The notes below the pieces were generated by a model. That model had not been told where the DNA came from. It saw nothing but the letters and a program-made list of their open reading frames with translations, and searched no databases. A stretch of 64,000 bases of DNA from assembly GCF_008704535.1 (NCBI RefSeq), contig NZ_CP023701.1, positions 1,922,001 through 1,986,000 of the forward strand, read 5' to 3'. This document shows positions 55,341-62,259 of the stretch, one piece after another. The translations under genes were made by a program, and so were the position numbers. This stretch comes from Streptomyces subrutilus (GTDB lineage: Bacteria > Actinomycetota > Actinomycetes > Streptomycetales > Streptomycetaceae). Positions within the stretch are counted from its first letter, which is position 1. The number at the start of each line of letters is the position of its first letter.

Positions 55341-56060
55341 TTACGTCCGGACGCCGGAGGCGCCGAGCACGCCCGGGGTGCGGCCCACCGGCTCGTCGCG
55401 GCCCTGGGCCCAGAGCGAGCGGACGTGGCCGAGGTGGCGGGTCATGCACGCCTCGGCCGCCCGTGCGTCCCCGCTCAGCATCAGGTCGAGCAGTTCGATG
55501 TGCTCCTCGGCGGAGGAGACCAGCTTGCCCGCCTCGTCCAGGCCGGTCAGGCCGTACAGCCGGGAGCGCTTGCGCAGGTCGCCGACGGTCTCGACCAGGC
55601 GGTCGTTGCCCGCGAGGGCCAGCAGCCCGAGGTGGAAGCGGCGGTCCGCCTCCAGGTAGCCGATGAGGTTGTGCTCGCGCGCGCTGGTGACGATCTCCTC
55701 GGCGACGGGGCGCAGCGCCTCCAGCTGTTCGGCGGTGGCGATCTCCGTGATCCGGCCGATGGTCGGGACCTCGATCATCGTGCGCAGTTCGGTGTACTGG
55801 TCCAGGTCGCGTTCGCTGACCTCGGTGATCCTGAAGCCCTTGTTGCGCACCGGTTCGACCAGGCCCTCGCGGGCCAGGTCGAGCATGGCCTCGCGCACCG
55901 GCGTGGCCGAGACGCCGAGTTCGGACGCGAGGCCCGGGGCGGAGTAGACGCTCCCGGGGCGCAGCTCTCCCGCTATCAGGGCTGCTCGCAGGGCGTGGCC
56001 GACCTGGTCCCGGAGCCGTTCCTGGGCCTTGATGAGACTGTGCTGCTTCAGGTCACCCAT
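55341..56060 (-). CDS. GntR/FCD-family transcriptional regulator of the hydroxyproline locus
   Basis: A 239-residue repressor with an N-terminal winged helix (LASELGVSATPVREAMLDLAREGLVEPVRNKGFRI in two parts, about 40-75) and a C-terminal FCD ligand domain with conserved Arg/His residues (DRRFHLGLLALAGNDRL; EEHIELLDLMLSGDARAAEACMTRHL). ATG 56060 has GGAGG 7 nt upstream; an in-frame upstream extension to 56117 is less likely. It is last in a co-directional run of catabolic genes and has an ATGTCAC box 48-61 bp upstream of its own start, matching boxes before two other genes of the locus, so it probably controls them in response to hydroxyproline or an intermediate. Confidence 0.88.
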   Translation of the reverse strand: MGDLKQHSLIKAQERLRDQVGHALRAALIAGELRPGSVYSAPGLASELGVSATPVREAMLDLAREGLVEPVRNKGFRITEVSERDLDQYTELRTMIEVPTIGRITEIATAEQLEALRPVAEEIVTSAREHNLIGYLEADRRFHLGLLALAGNDRLVETVGDLRKRSRLYGLTGLDEAGKLVSSAEEHIELLDLMLSGDARAAEACMTRHLGHVRSLWAQGRDEPVGRTPGVLGASGVRT

Positions 56061-56107
56061 TGCATTTCCTCCGAGACCCCCGACACTGCGACCAGCAGGC
56101 ACAGCGT

Positions 56108-56121
56108 ACAATGTCACGTTG
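56108..56121. promoter_or_regulatory. ATGTCAC box upstream of gntR
   Basis: ACAATGTCACGTTG, near-palindromic, overlapping the 3' end of the cyclodeaminase gene. Shares the ATGTCAC core with 59050-59066 and 62164-62176. Confidence 0.45.
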
Positions 56122-57094
56122 CGCTACTGGTCCCGGCGGCCCGGAACACCGCGACCGCCACGGCAAGATCCTCCCAGGCCGTGCCGACGCTCTTGAAGAG
56201 CTGTGGACAACTCCGCGCACCGTCCGCCGGCGCCCGCCCCGCGACCAGGTCGGCCAGCGTCCCCGCGATGTGCCCGGGGCCGATAGCCCCCTGCGCCAGC
56301 GGGATCAGCAGGTCCCCCGCCTCCGCCAGGGCCGCCGCCCGCGATTCGACGTACACGGCCGAGCGGCGGACGAGGCCGGTGTCGGTCTCCCGGGCCGTCG
56401 GCTCGTGCGAACCCACCGCGACGACGGTGGCGTCCGCGCGGACCAGGCCGCCGTCGAAGAGCGGCTCGCGCGCGGAGGTGCAGCAGACCACCAGGTCCGC
56501 CCCGGCCACGTCCCCGGGCCCGCCGGTCCGGGCCGGTACGCCCAGACCCCGTGCGTACGCCGCCAGTTCGCCCGCGCCCGTCTGGTCGCGGGCGACGACC
56601 ACCGCCCGGGCGAGGGGCCGTACGGCGAGGAGGGCGTCGAGGTGCCCGTACGCCTGGGGCCCCGACCCGAAGAGCACCAGCCGCAACGGCCGCCCGGCGG
56701 GCGTCAGGTGGCGCACGGCGAGGGCGGAGACGGCCGGGGTGCGCAGGGCGGTCAGCGCGGGGCCGTCCAGCAGGGCGAGCGGCCGCAGGGTCGGCCCGTC
56801 GAGCAGCAGGTACCCGCCGGTGATCCGGGGCAGCCCGCGCCCCGGGTTGCCGGGCGCGACCCCCGCGATCTTCACCCCGGCGTACGGGCCGCGGGCGGCC
56901 GGCATCAGCAGCAGTTCGCCCCCGGGGACGGACACCGCGGTGCGCGGCGGGCAGTCCTCGGGGTCCGGCCCCGCCCGCAGGGCCGCGGCCAGCGCCTCGA
57001 CCGCGGCGGCGGGGCCGAGCAGCCCGGCCGTCCGCGCGGGGCCGAACCAGGCGGGGCCGTCCGTCCCGCCGGTGCGCGCCGGCGGGACGGTCAC
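56114..57094 (-). CDS. Ornithine cyclodeaminase/mu-crystallin family protein (probable pyrroline-2-carboxylate reductase)
   Basis: A 326-residue NAD(P)-dependent enzyme. Rossmann motif LVLFGSGPQAYGHLDALL (about 128-145), VVCCTSAREPLF and VGSHEPTARETD (about 200-235) are family features. In hydroxyproline and proline-racemase clusters this family usually reduces delta1-pyrroline-2-carboxylate (LhpI-like), rather than acting on ornithine. The GTG at 57094 overlaps the upstream epimerase stop (GTGA), so the two are coupled. The exact substrate is inferred from context. Confidence 0.8.
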   Translation of the reverse strand: MTVPPARTGGTDGPAWFGPARTAGLLGPAAAVEALAAALRAGPDPEDCPPRTAVSVPGGELLLMPAARGPYAGVKIAGVAPGNPGRGLPRITGGYLLLDGPTLRPLALLDGPALTALRTPAVSALAVRHLTPAGRPLRLVLFGSGPQAYGHLDALLAVRPLARAVVVARDQTGAGELAAYARGLGVPARTGGPGDVAGADLVVCCTSAREPLFDGGLVRADATVVAVGSHEPTARETDTGLVRRSAVYVESRAAALAEAGDLLIPLAQGAIGPGHIAGTLADLVAGRAPADGARSCPQLFKSVGTAWEDLAVAVAVFRAAGTSSAT

Positions 57095-58095
57095 AGCAGG
57101 AAGCCTCCGGGGAAGGGGTCGGACGGATCGAGGAAGTACTGGGCGGTGCCGGTGATCCAGGCGCGTCCGGTCACGGTGGGCACGACGGCCGGGCGGCCGC
57201 CGACGGTGGTCTCGCCGACCAGGCGGCCGGTGAACTCGGTTCCGATGAAGGACTCGTTGACGAAGTCGGTGTCCAGGGGCAGCAGTCCGCGCGCGTGCAG
57301 CTGGGCCATCCGCGCGCTGGTCCCCGTCCCGCAGGGCGAGCGGTCGAACCAGCCGGGGTGGATGGCCATGGCGTGCCGGGAGCGCCGGGCGTCCGAGCCG
57401 GGGGCGGTGAGGTAGACGTGCTTCACGCCCGCGATGGAGGGGTCCTCGGGGTGGACGGGGCGGTCGGCGGAGGCGTTGACCGCGTCCATGACGGCGAGTC
57501 CGGCGGCCAGCAGGTCGCCCTTGCGGGCGCGGTCGAAGGGGAGGCCGAGGGCGTCCAGGTCGACGAAGGCGTAGAAGTTTCCCCCGTAGGCGAGGTCGTA
57601 GGTGACCGTGCCGTACCCGGGCACGTCGGCCTTCAGGTCGAGGCCGACGCAGAAGGACGCGACGTTGGTGAGGGTGACGGCGGTGGCCGCGCCGTCCTCG
57701 ACGCGGACGTCGACGCTCACCAGGCCGGCCGGGGTGTCGAGCCGGACGGTGGTGACCGGCTCGACGACGGGCACCATGCCGGTCTCGACGAGGACGGTGG
57801 CGACCCCGATGGTGCCGTGCCCGCACATGGGCAGCAGTCCCGAGACCTCGATGTAGAGCACGCCGAAGTCGGCGTCCGGGCGGGTGGGCGGCTGCAGGAG
57901 GGCTCCGCTCATCGCGGAGTGGCCGCGCGGTTCGTACATGAGCAGGGTCCGGACGTGGTCGCAGTGGTCGATGAAGTGCAGCCGCTTCTCGGCCATGGTG
58001 GCGCCGGGGATCACCCCGACGCCCCCGGTGACGACCCGGGTCGGCATGCCTTCGGTGTGCGAGTCGACCGCGTGGTAGACGTGACGGGTGCGCAT
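57091..58095 (-). CDS. Proline racemase family, probable 4-hydroxyproline 2-epimerase
   Basis: A 334-residue cofactor-independent epimerase. Both catalytic cysteines are present: MCGHGTIG (about 90-97) and RSPCGTGTSARM (about 250). That excludes the Cys/Thr dehydratase subgroup. Neighbouring genes for D-hydroxyproline oxidation and pyrroline-hydroxycarboxylate deamination indicate conversion of trans-4-hydroxy-L-proline to cis-4-hydroxy-D-proline, the first step of the pathway. ATG 58095 with gggggaa upstream; 17 bp after the DapA-like gene. Confidence 0.88.
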   Translation of the reverse strand: MRTRHVYHAVDSHTEGMPTRVVTGGVGVIPGATMAEKRLHFIDHCDHVRTLLMYEPRGHSAMSGALLQPPTRPDADFGVLYIEVSGLLPMCGHGTIGVATVLVETGMVPVVEPVTTVRLDTPAGLVSVDVRVEDGAATAVTLTNVASFCVGLDLKADVPGYGTVTYDLAYGGNFYAFVDLDALGLPFDRARKGDLLAAGLAVMDAVNASADRPVHPEDPSIAGVKHVYLTAPGSDARRSRHAMAIHPGWFDRSPCGTGTSARMAQLHARGLLPLDTDFVNESFIGTEFTGRLVGETTVGGRPAVVPTVTGRAWITGTAQYFLDPSDPFPGGFLL

Positions 58096-58112
58096 GGGAT
58101 TCCCCCGGGGAG

Positions 58113-59033
58113 CTAGACGAGGCCCTCGGCGAGGACCTTCTCGGTGGCGGCGCGGACGGCGGCGCCGCTCTCGCCGGTGAGCGGGAAGCGCGGCGGCCGG
58201 GTGGGGCCGCCGGGCCGGCCGGCCAGGTCCATGGACATCTTGATGGCCTGGACGAACTCGGTCCTGGAGTCCCAGCGGAGCAGGGGGTGCAGCGACCGGT
58301 AGAGCGGGAGGGCGGTGACGAGGTCGCCGGAGACCGCGGCCCGGTAGAGGGCGGCGCAGGCGCGCGGCAGGGCGTTGGGGTAGCCGGCGATCCAGCCGAC
58401 GGCCCCGGCCAGGGCGAGTTCGAGCAGGACGTCGTCGGCGCCGACGAGCAGGTCCAGGCCGGGGGCGAGCTCGGCGATCTCGTAGGCGCGGCGGACGTCC
58501 CCGGTGAACTCCTTGACGGCGACGATCGATCCGTCGGCGTGCAGCCGGGCCAGGAGGGCCGGTGCGAGGTCGACCTTGGTGTCGACGGGGTTGTTGTACG
58601 CGACCACGGGCAGCCCCGCGCGGGCCACCTCCGCGAAGTGGGCGCGTACGGCGTCCTCGTCGGCGCGGAAGGCGTTGGGCGGCAGCAGGAGCACCGAACC
58701 GGCGCCGGCCTCGGCCGCCTGTTCGGCCCAGCGGCGGGCCTCGGCGCTGCCGTAGGCGGAGACGCCGGGCATGACCCGGGCGCCGTCGCCGGCGGCCTCG
58801 ACCGCGGTGCGCACGACGCGCGTGCGTTCGGCGTCGGTCAGGGTCTGGTACTCCCCGAGGGAGCCGTTGGGGACGACGCCGTCGCAGCCGTTGTCGAGGA
58901 GCCAGGCCACGTGGTCGGCGTAGGCGTCGTGGTCGACGGAGAGGTCCGCACGCAGCGGGAGGGCGGTGGCGACCATGATGCCGTGCCAGGGGCGGGTGCG
59001 GGTGTCGGGACGGGTGCGGGACGCGTGCGTCAT
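58113..59033 (-). CDS. DapA-like lyase, probable 1-pyrroline-4-hydroxy-2-carboxylate deaminase
   Basis: A 306-residue TIM-barrel enzyme of the dihydrodipicolinate synthase/N-acetylneuraminate lyase family. The Schiff-base lysine is in IVAVKEFTGD, and GVVPNGSLGEYQTL and VVAYNNPVDTKVD line the active site. In hydroxyproline catabolism this family deaminates pyrroline-hydroxycarboxylate to alpha-ketoglutarate semialdehyde (LhpC/HypD-type step). I chose ATG 59033 (AGGGAG 7 nt upstream) over an open extension to 59102. An ATGTCAC box lies just upstream, suggesting an internal promoter. Assignment within the superfamily comes from context. Confidence 0.85.
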   Translation of the reverse strand: MTHASRTRPDTRTRPWHGIMVATALPLRADLSVDHDAYADHVAWLLDNGCDGVVPNGSLGEYQTLTDAERTRVVRTAVEAAGDGARVMPGVSAYGSAEARRWAEQAAEAGAGSVLLLPPNAFRADEDAVRAHFAEVARAGLPVVAYNNPVDTKVDLAPALLARLHADGSIVAVKEFTGDVRRAYEIAELAPGLDLLVGADDVLLELALAGAVGWIAGYPNALPRACAALYRAAVSGDLVTALPLYRSLHPLLRWDSRTEFVQAIKMSMDLAGRPGGPTRPPRFPLTGESGAAVRAATEKVLAEGLV

Positions 59034-59049
59034 GAAGGGACTCCCTAGT

Positions 59050-59066
59050 GTGATGTGTGACATTTT
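59050..59066. promoter_or_regulatory. ATGTCAC box upstream of the DapA-like gene
   Basis: Minus strand AAAATGTCACACATCAC, 17-33 bp before the start codon; same core as the boxes at 56108 and 62164. Confidence 0.45.
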
Positions 59067-59108
59067 ATTGGGCGGCGCGACGTGTCCACAAGGGTCCGTC
59101 ACCCCGGA

Positions 59109-60629
59109 TCAGCCGCCGGCTCCCGGGCGCCCGCCGCCGGCCGGGTAGCCCGGCGGCGGGGCGGGCAGGGGCAGCGGCAGGTCGGCGAGGTCCCCCAGCG
59201 CGACCGGGCAGGACAGGGGGCGGCGGTCGGGGGCCGGTTCCTCCCCGGCGAGGGCGGCGACGGCCGGCCCGCACATCCGCCCCTGGCACCAGCCCATGCC
59301 GGCCCGGGTCAGGAGTTTGGCCGTACGGGCGTCCCGCGCGCCGAGCGCCTCGGCGGCCTCCCGGACCAGGCCCGCCGGGACCTCCTCGCAGCGGCACACG
59401 AGGGTGTCCTCGCGCAGCCAGCCGGTCCAGCCCGCACCCGGGCGGTGGGCGCGGCCCATCGCGTCGGCGAAGGCCCGCAGCCGCGCGCGGCGCCGGAGCA
59501 GGGCCGGGGGCACGGGCCGCCCGGCGATCGTACGGGCGGCGATCTCGCCCTCGGCCAGGGCCGGGCCGACGCCCCCGATGCCCGCGCTCTCGCCCGCGGC
59601 CCACACCCCGGGCACGGAGGTGCGCTGCCCCGCGTCCAGGTCCAGCGCGACGGCGCCGTCGGCGCCCCGGCGGGTGGCGCAGCCGAGGCCGGTCGCGAGC
59701 TCCAGCTGGGGCACCAGCCCGTGCCCCACCGCGAGCGCGTCGCAGGGGATGCGGCGGGCGGAGCCGGGCAGCGGCCGCCAGTCCCGGTCGAGGCGGGCCA
59801 CGGTGACGGCCTCGACCCGGTCGGCGCCGTGGGCCTCGGTGACGGCGTGCCGGGTGAGGAGCCGGATGCCGTGGCGCAGCAGGGCGCCGCCGTACGCGGC
59901 GCCTTCGGCGAGCTTGGCGGGGTTGCGCAGCAGCGCCGGAGTCCGGTCGGCGTAACCGGTGTACGACGCCGCCTCCACCACGGCCGGGACGGCCGCGCCG
60001 GCGGCGGCCAGGGACCCGGCCACCGCGAGCAGCAGCGGCCCGCTGCCCGCGACGACGACGCGCCGGCCCGGCAGGACGAGCCCGGACTTGAGCATGGCCT
60101 GCGCGCCCCCCGCCCCGACCACGCCGGGCAGGGTCCAGCCGGGGAAGGGGAGTTGGCGTTCGTAGGCGCCGGTGGCCAGTAGGACGGCCCGGCTCCGGAC
60201 GGCCGCGGGCCGCTCCTCGGGGCCGTGCCCGGCGAGGGCGTGCAGGAGCCAGCCGGCGCCGTCCGGGACCACCGACCAGACGTGGTGCCCCGGCCGCCAG
60301 GCGATCCGGCCGGCCGCCGCGTGGGCGCGCAGGGCGGCTTCGCGCGCGGCGAACGCGGCCCAGCCGTGGTGCAGCGCCTCGGGCCGGGCGGCCCCGAGGC
60401 CGGGGGCGGGGTGGCGGTAGTACTGGCCGCCGGGCCGCTCCCCCGCGTCGAGCAGCGCGACCCGCAGTCCGAGCCCGGCGGCGGTCACGGCCGCGGCCAG
60501 CCCGGCGGGTCCGGCGCCGACGACGGCGAGGTCGAAGGGCCCGGCCTCCGGTTCCGGTCCGCCGGGGGCGCCGGCGGGTCGGGACGGGCTCCGGGCGTCC
60601 GGTGCCGGGTCAGACGGCGAGGTCGGCAC
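59109..60629 (-). CDS. FAD/NAD(P)-dependent oxidoreductase with BFD-like [2Fe-2S] domain (hydroxyproline dehydrogenase alpha subunit)
   Basis: A 506-residue flavoprotein. The dinucleotide motif DLAVVGAGPAGLAAAVTAAGLGLRV is at about 38-62, a second Rossmann motif VVVAGSGPLLLAVAG follows, and the C-terminal part has a BFD-type cluster motif CRCEEVPAGLV..MGWCQGRMCGP. This architecture is the large subunit of HcnABC/OoxA-like amino-acid dehydrogenases; beside an epimerase it probably oxidises cis-4-hydroxy-D-proline. GTG 60629 with AGGAGGGG 7 nt upstream overlaps the 2Fe-2S gene by 20 bp. The pyridine-nucleotide role is uncertain; electrons may go to the respiratory chain. Confidence 0.86.
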   Translation of the reverse strand: MPTSPSDPAPDARSPSRPAGAPGGPEPEAGPFDLAVVGAGPAGLAAAVTAAGLGLRVALLDAGERPGGQYYRHPAPGLGAARPEALHHGWAAFAAREAALRAHAAAGRIAWRPGHHVWSVVPDGAGWLLHALAGHGPEERPAAVRSRAVLLATGAYERQLPFPGWTLPGVVGAGGAQAMLKSGLVLPGRRVVVAGSGPLLLAVAGSLAAAGAAVPAVVEAASYTGYADRTPALLRNPAKLAEGAAYGGALLRHGIRLLTRHAVTEAHGADRVEAVTVARLDRDWRPLPGSARRIPCDALAVGHGLVPQLELATGLGCATRRGADGAVALDLDAGQRTSVPGVWAAGESAGIGGVGPALAEGEIAARTIAGRPVPPALLRRRARLRAFADAMGRAHRPGAGWTGWLREDTLVCRCEEVPAGLVREAAEALGARDARTAKLLTRAGMGWCQGRMCGPAVAALAGEEPAPDRRPLSCPVALGDLADLPLPLPAPPPGYPAGGGRPGAGG

Positions 60630-60921
60630 GGCCGGTCCCCTCCTGGGTGGTGACGGCGTCCCCCGGGCGGGCGGGGACGAGGCAGGCCCGCTGGTTGGGG
60701 TGGCCGTTGACGGTGACGAGGCAGTCGAAGCAGGCCCCGATGCCGCAGAACGCGCCGCGCGGGGCCGCGGCCCCGCGGGTGGTGCGCCAGGCGAGGATGC
60801 CCGCGGCCCAGAGCACGGCGGCCACGGACTGGCCGGGCTGGGCGGGGAGCTCACGGCCGTCGAAGCCGATGGTGAACTCCGCGGCCGGAGTGCCGCCGAC
60901 CAGGGAACGGGGGCTGCGCAT
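60610..60921 (-). CDS. (2Fe-2S)-binding subunit of the dehydrogenase
   Basis: A 103-residue plant-type ferredoxin-like protein with CGIGACFDCLVTVNG and a downstream Cys (QRACLVP), the small beta/gamma subunit of HcnA-type dehydrogenases that passes electrons between the two flavin subunits. ATG 60921 follows AAGGAGGAGG; an open extension to 60969 is unlikely. Overlaps the next gene by 20 bp. Confidence 0.88.
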   Translation of the reverse strand: MRSPRSLVGGTPAAEFTIGFDGRELPAQPGQSVAAVLWAAGILAWRTTRGAAAPRGAFCGIGACFDCLVTVNGHPNQRACLVPARPGDAVTTQEGTGRADLAV

Positions 60922-61020
60922 CGAGGGGTCCTCCTCCTTGGGGGGTGGTGGCACGGCGGGTGGTGGCACGGCCGGGGCGGGCGCGCGCCTCGGGGCGGCG
61001 GGCTCCGGGGCGCGCGCCCG

Positions 61021-62157
61021 TCAGAAGCGGTCCGGGCGGAACGGCCCGGGGGGCAGCGGGGGTTCGGCGCCCGTCAGGGCGGCGGCGATGAGCGCGCCCG
61101 TGGCGGGGGCCAGGCCGATGCCCGCGCCCTCGTGGCCGCAGGCGTGCAGCAGTCCGGGGACGCGGGGGTCGGGGCCGATCGCCGGGAGGTGGTCGGGCAG
61201 GTAGGGGCGGAAGCCGTGGTAGGCGCGGATCGCCCGGACCTGCGCGAGGACCGGGAAGAGGGCGGTCGCCTGGGCGGCCAGGCGGCGCAGGGCCTCGGTG
61301 GACGGGGACCGGTCGAAGCCGACCCGTTCGCGGGTCGCGCCGATCAGGACCGGGCCCGCGGGGGTTCCCTCGACCACGGCCGAGGACTGCAGGGCCGCGG
61401 AGCCGCTGGCCACGTCCGCGATGTAGTCGGCGGCGTAGACCTTGTGCCGGACGACGCGGGGCAGCGGTTCGGTCACCAGGACGAAGCCGCGCCGCGGCAG
61501 CACGGGCAGGGCGGTCCCGGCGAGGGCGGCGACGGCGCCGCCCCAGGTGCCCGCCGCGTTCACCACGGCGGGGGCGGCGAGTTCGCGGCCGGTCGTGCGG
61601 ACGCCCCGTACGGCTCCCGCGCGGTCGCGCAGGACGGCCGTCACCTCCTCCCCCGTGTACACCCGGGCCCCCGAGGCGGCCAGCAGCCGGGCCGCGGCCT
61701 GGGCCGGTTGGACCTGGGCGTCCTGCGGGTAGCGGAAGCCGCCCGCGAGGCCGGGGGCCAGGTGGGGCTCCAGCGCGGCCAGTTCGTCCGGACCGGCCTC
61801 GACGGCGTCGACACCGGCCGTGCGCTGGGCCCCCGCGAAGGCCCGCAGCGCGGTGAGGGAGGCCGCGTCGGGGGCCACCACCAGGCCGCCCTTGGCCTCG
61901 TACTCGACGGAGGCGGGGAGCAGTTCGGCCAGTTGCCGCCAGAGGGACGCGGACAGCAGTGCAAGGTCGAGTTCGGGGCCGGCCTCCTTGTCGGAGACGA
62001 GGAGGTTGCCCTCGCCCGCGCCGGTGGTGCCGCCGGCGACGGGGCCCCGGTCGACCACGGCCACGGAGAGGCCGGCGCGCGCCGCGTAGTAGGCGCACGC
62101 CGCTCCGACGACGCCGGCGCCGATGATCACGACGTCCGGGGAATGTCTCTTGAGCAC
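61021..62157 (-). CDS. FAD-dependent D-amino-acid dehydrogenase subunit (DAO family)
   Basis: A 378-residue DAO-fold flavoprotein beginning VLKRHSPDVVIIGAGVVGAACAYYAARAGLSV (GxGxxG at 14-19) and ending GACGHEGAGIGLAPATG-type C-terminal FAD segment. It is the catalytic subunit of the three-part dehydrogenase with the 2Fe-2S and FAD subunits downstream, and first gene of the hydroxyproline operon. It starts at GTG 62157 without a normal ribosome site, so it may be leaderless; the candidate operator lies 7-19 bp upstream, where it would block the promoter or transcription start. Confidence 0.86.
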   Translation of the reverse strand: MLKRHSPDVVIIGAGVVGAACAYYAARAGLSVAVVDRGPVAGGTTGAGEGNLLVSDKEAGPELDLALLSASLWRQLAELLPASVEYEAKGGLVVAPDAASLTALRAFAGAQRTAGVDAVEAGPDELAALEPHLAPGLAGGFRYPQDAQVQPAQAAARLLAASGARVYTGEEVTAVLRDRAGAVRGVRTTGRELAAPAVVNAAGTWGGAVAALAGTALPVLPRRGFVLVTEPLPRVVRHKVYAADYIADVASGSAALQSSAVVEGTPAGPVLIGATRERVGFDRSPSTEALRRLAAQATALFPVLAQVRAIRAYHGFRPYLPDHLPAIGPDPRVPGLLHACGHEGAGIGLAPATGALIAAALTGAEPPLPPGPFRPDRF

Positions 62158-62163
62158 GGCAGT

Positions 62164-62176
62164 AATATGTCACATT
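62164..62176. promoter_or_regulatory. ATGTCAC box at the head of the hydroxyproline operon
   Basis: AATATGTCACATT, the most palindromic of the three boxes in the locus, immediately upstream of the first gene. Likely target of the GntR regulator. Confidence 0.5.
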
Positions 62177-62212
62177 CTTCAGTAGCTGCCCATACCGTCC
62201 GCACCGCTCCTC

Positions 62213-62253
62213 GCGGTCCGGGCGGCCCGCCTCGCGCGGACCGCCCGGACCGC
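62213..62253 (-). terminator. Terminator after the collagenase gene
   Basis: 14 of 15 bp stem (gcggtccgggcgg with ccgcccggaccgc), 6 bp past the collagenase stop. Confidence 0.75.
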
Positions 62254-62259
62254 ACCGGA

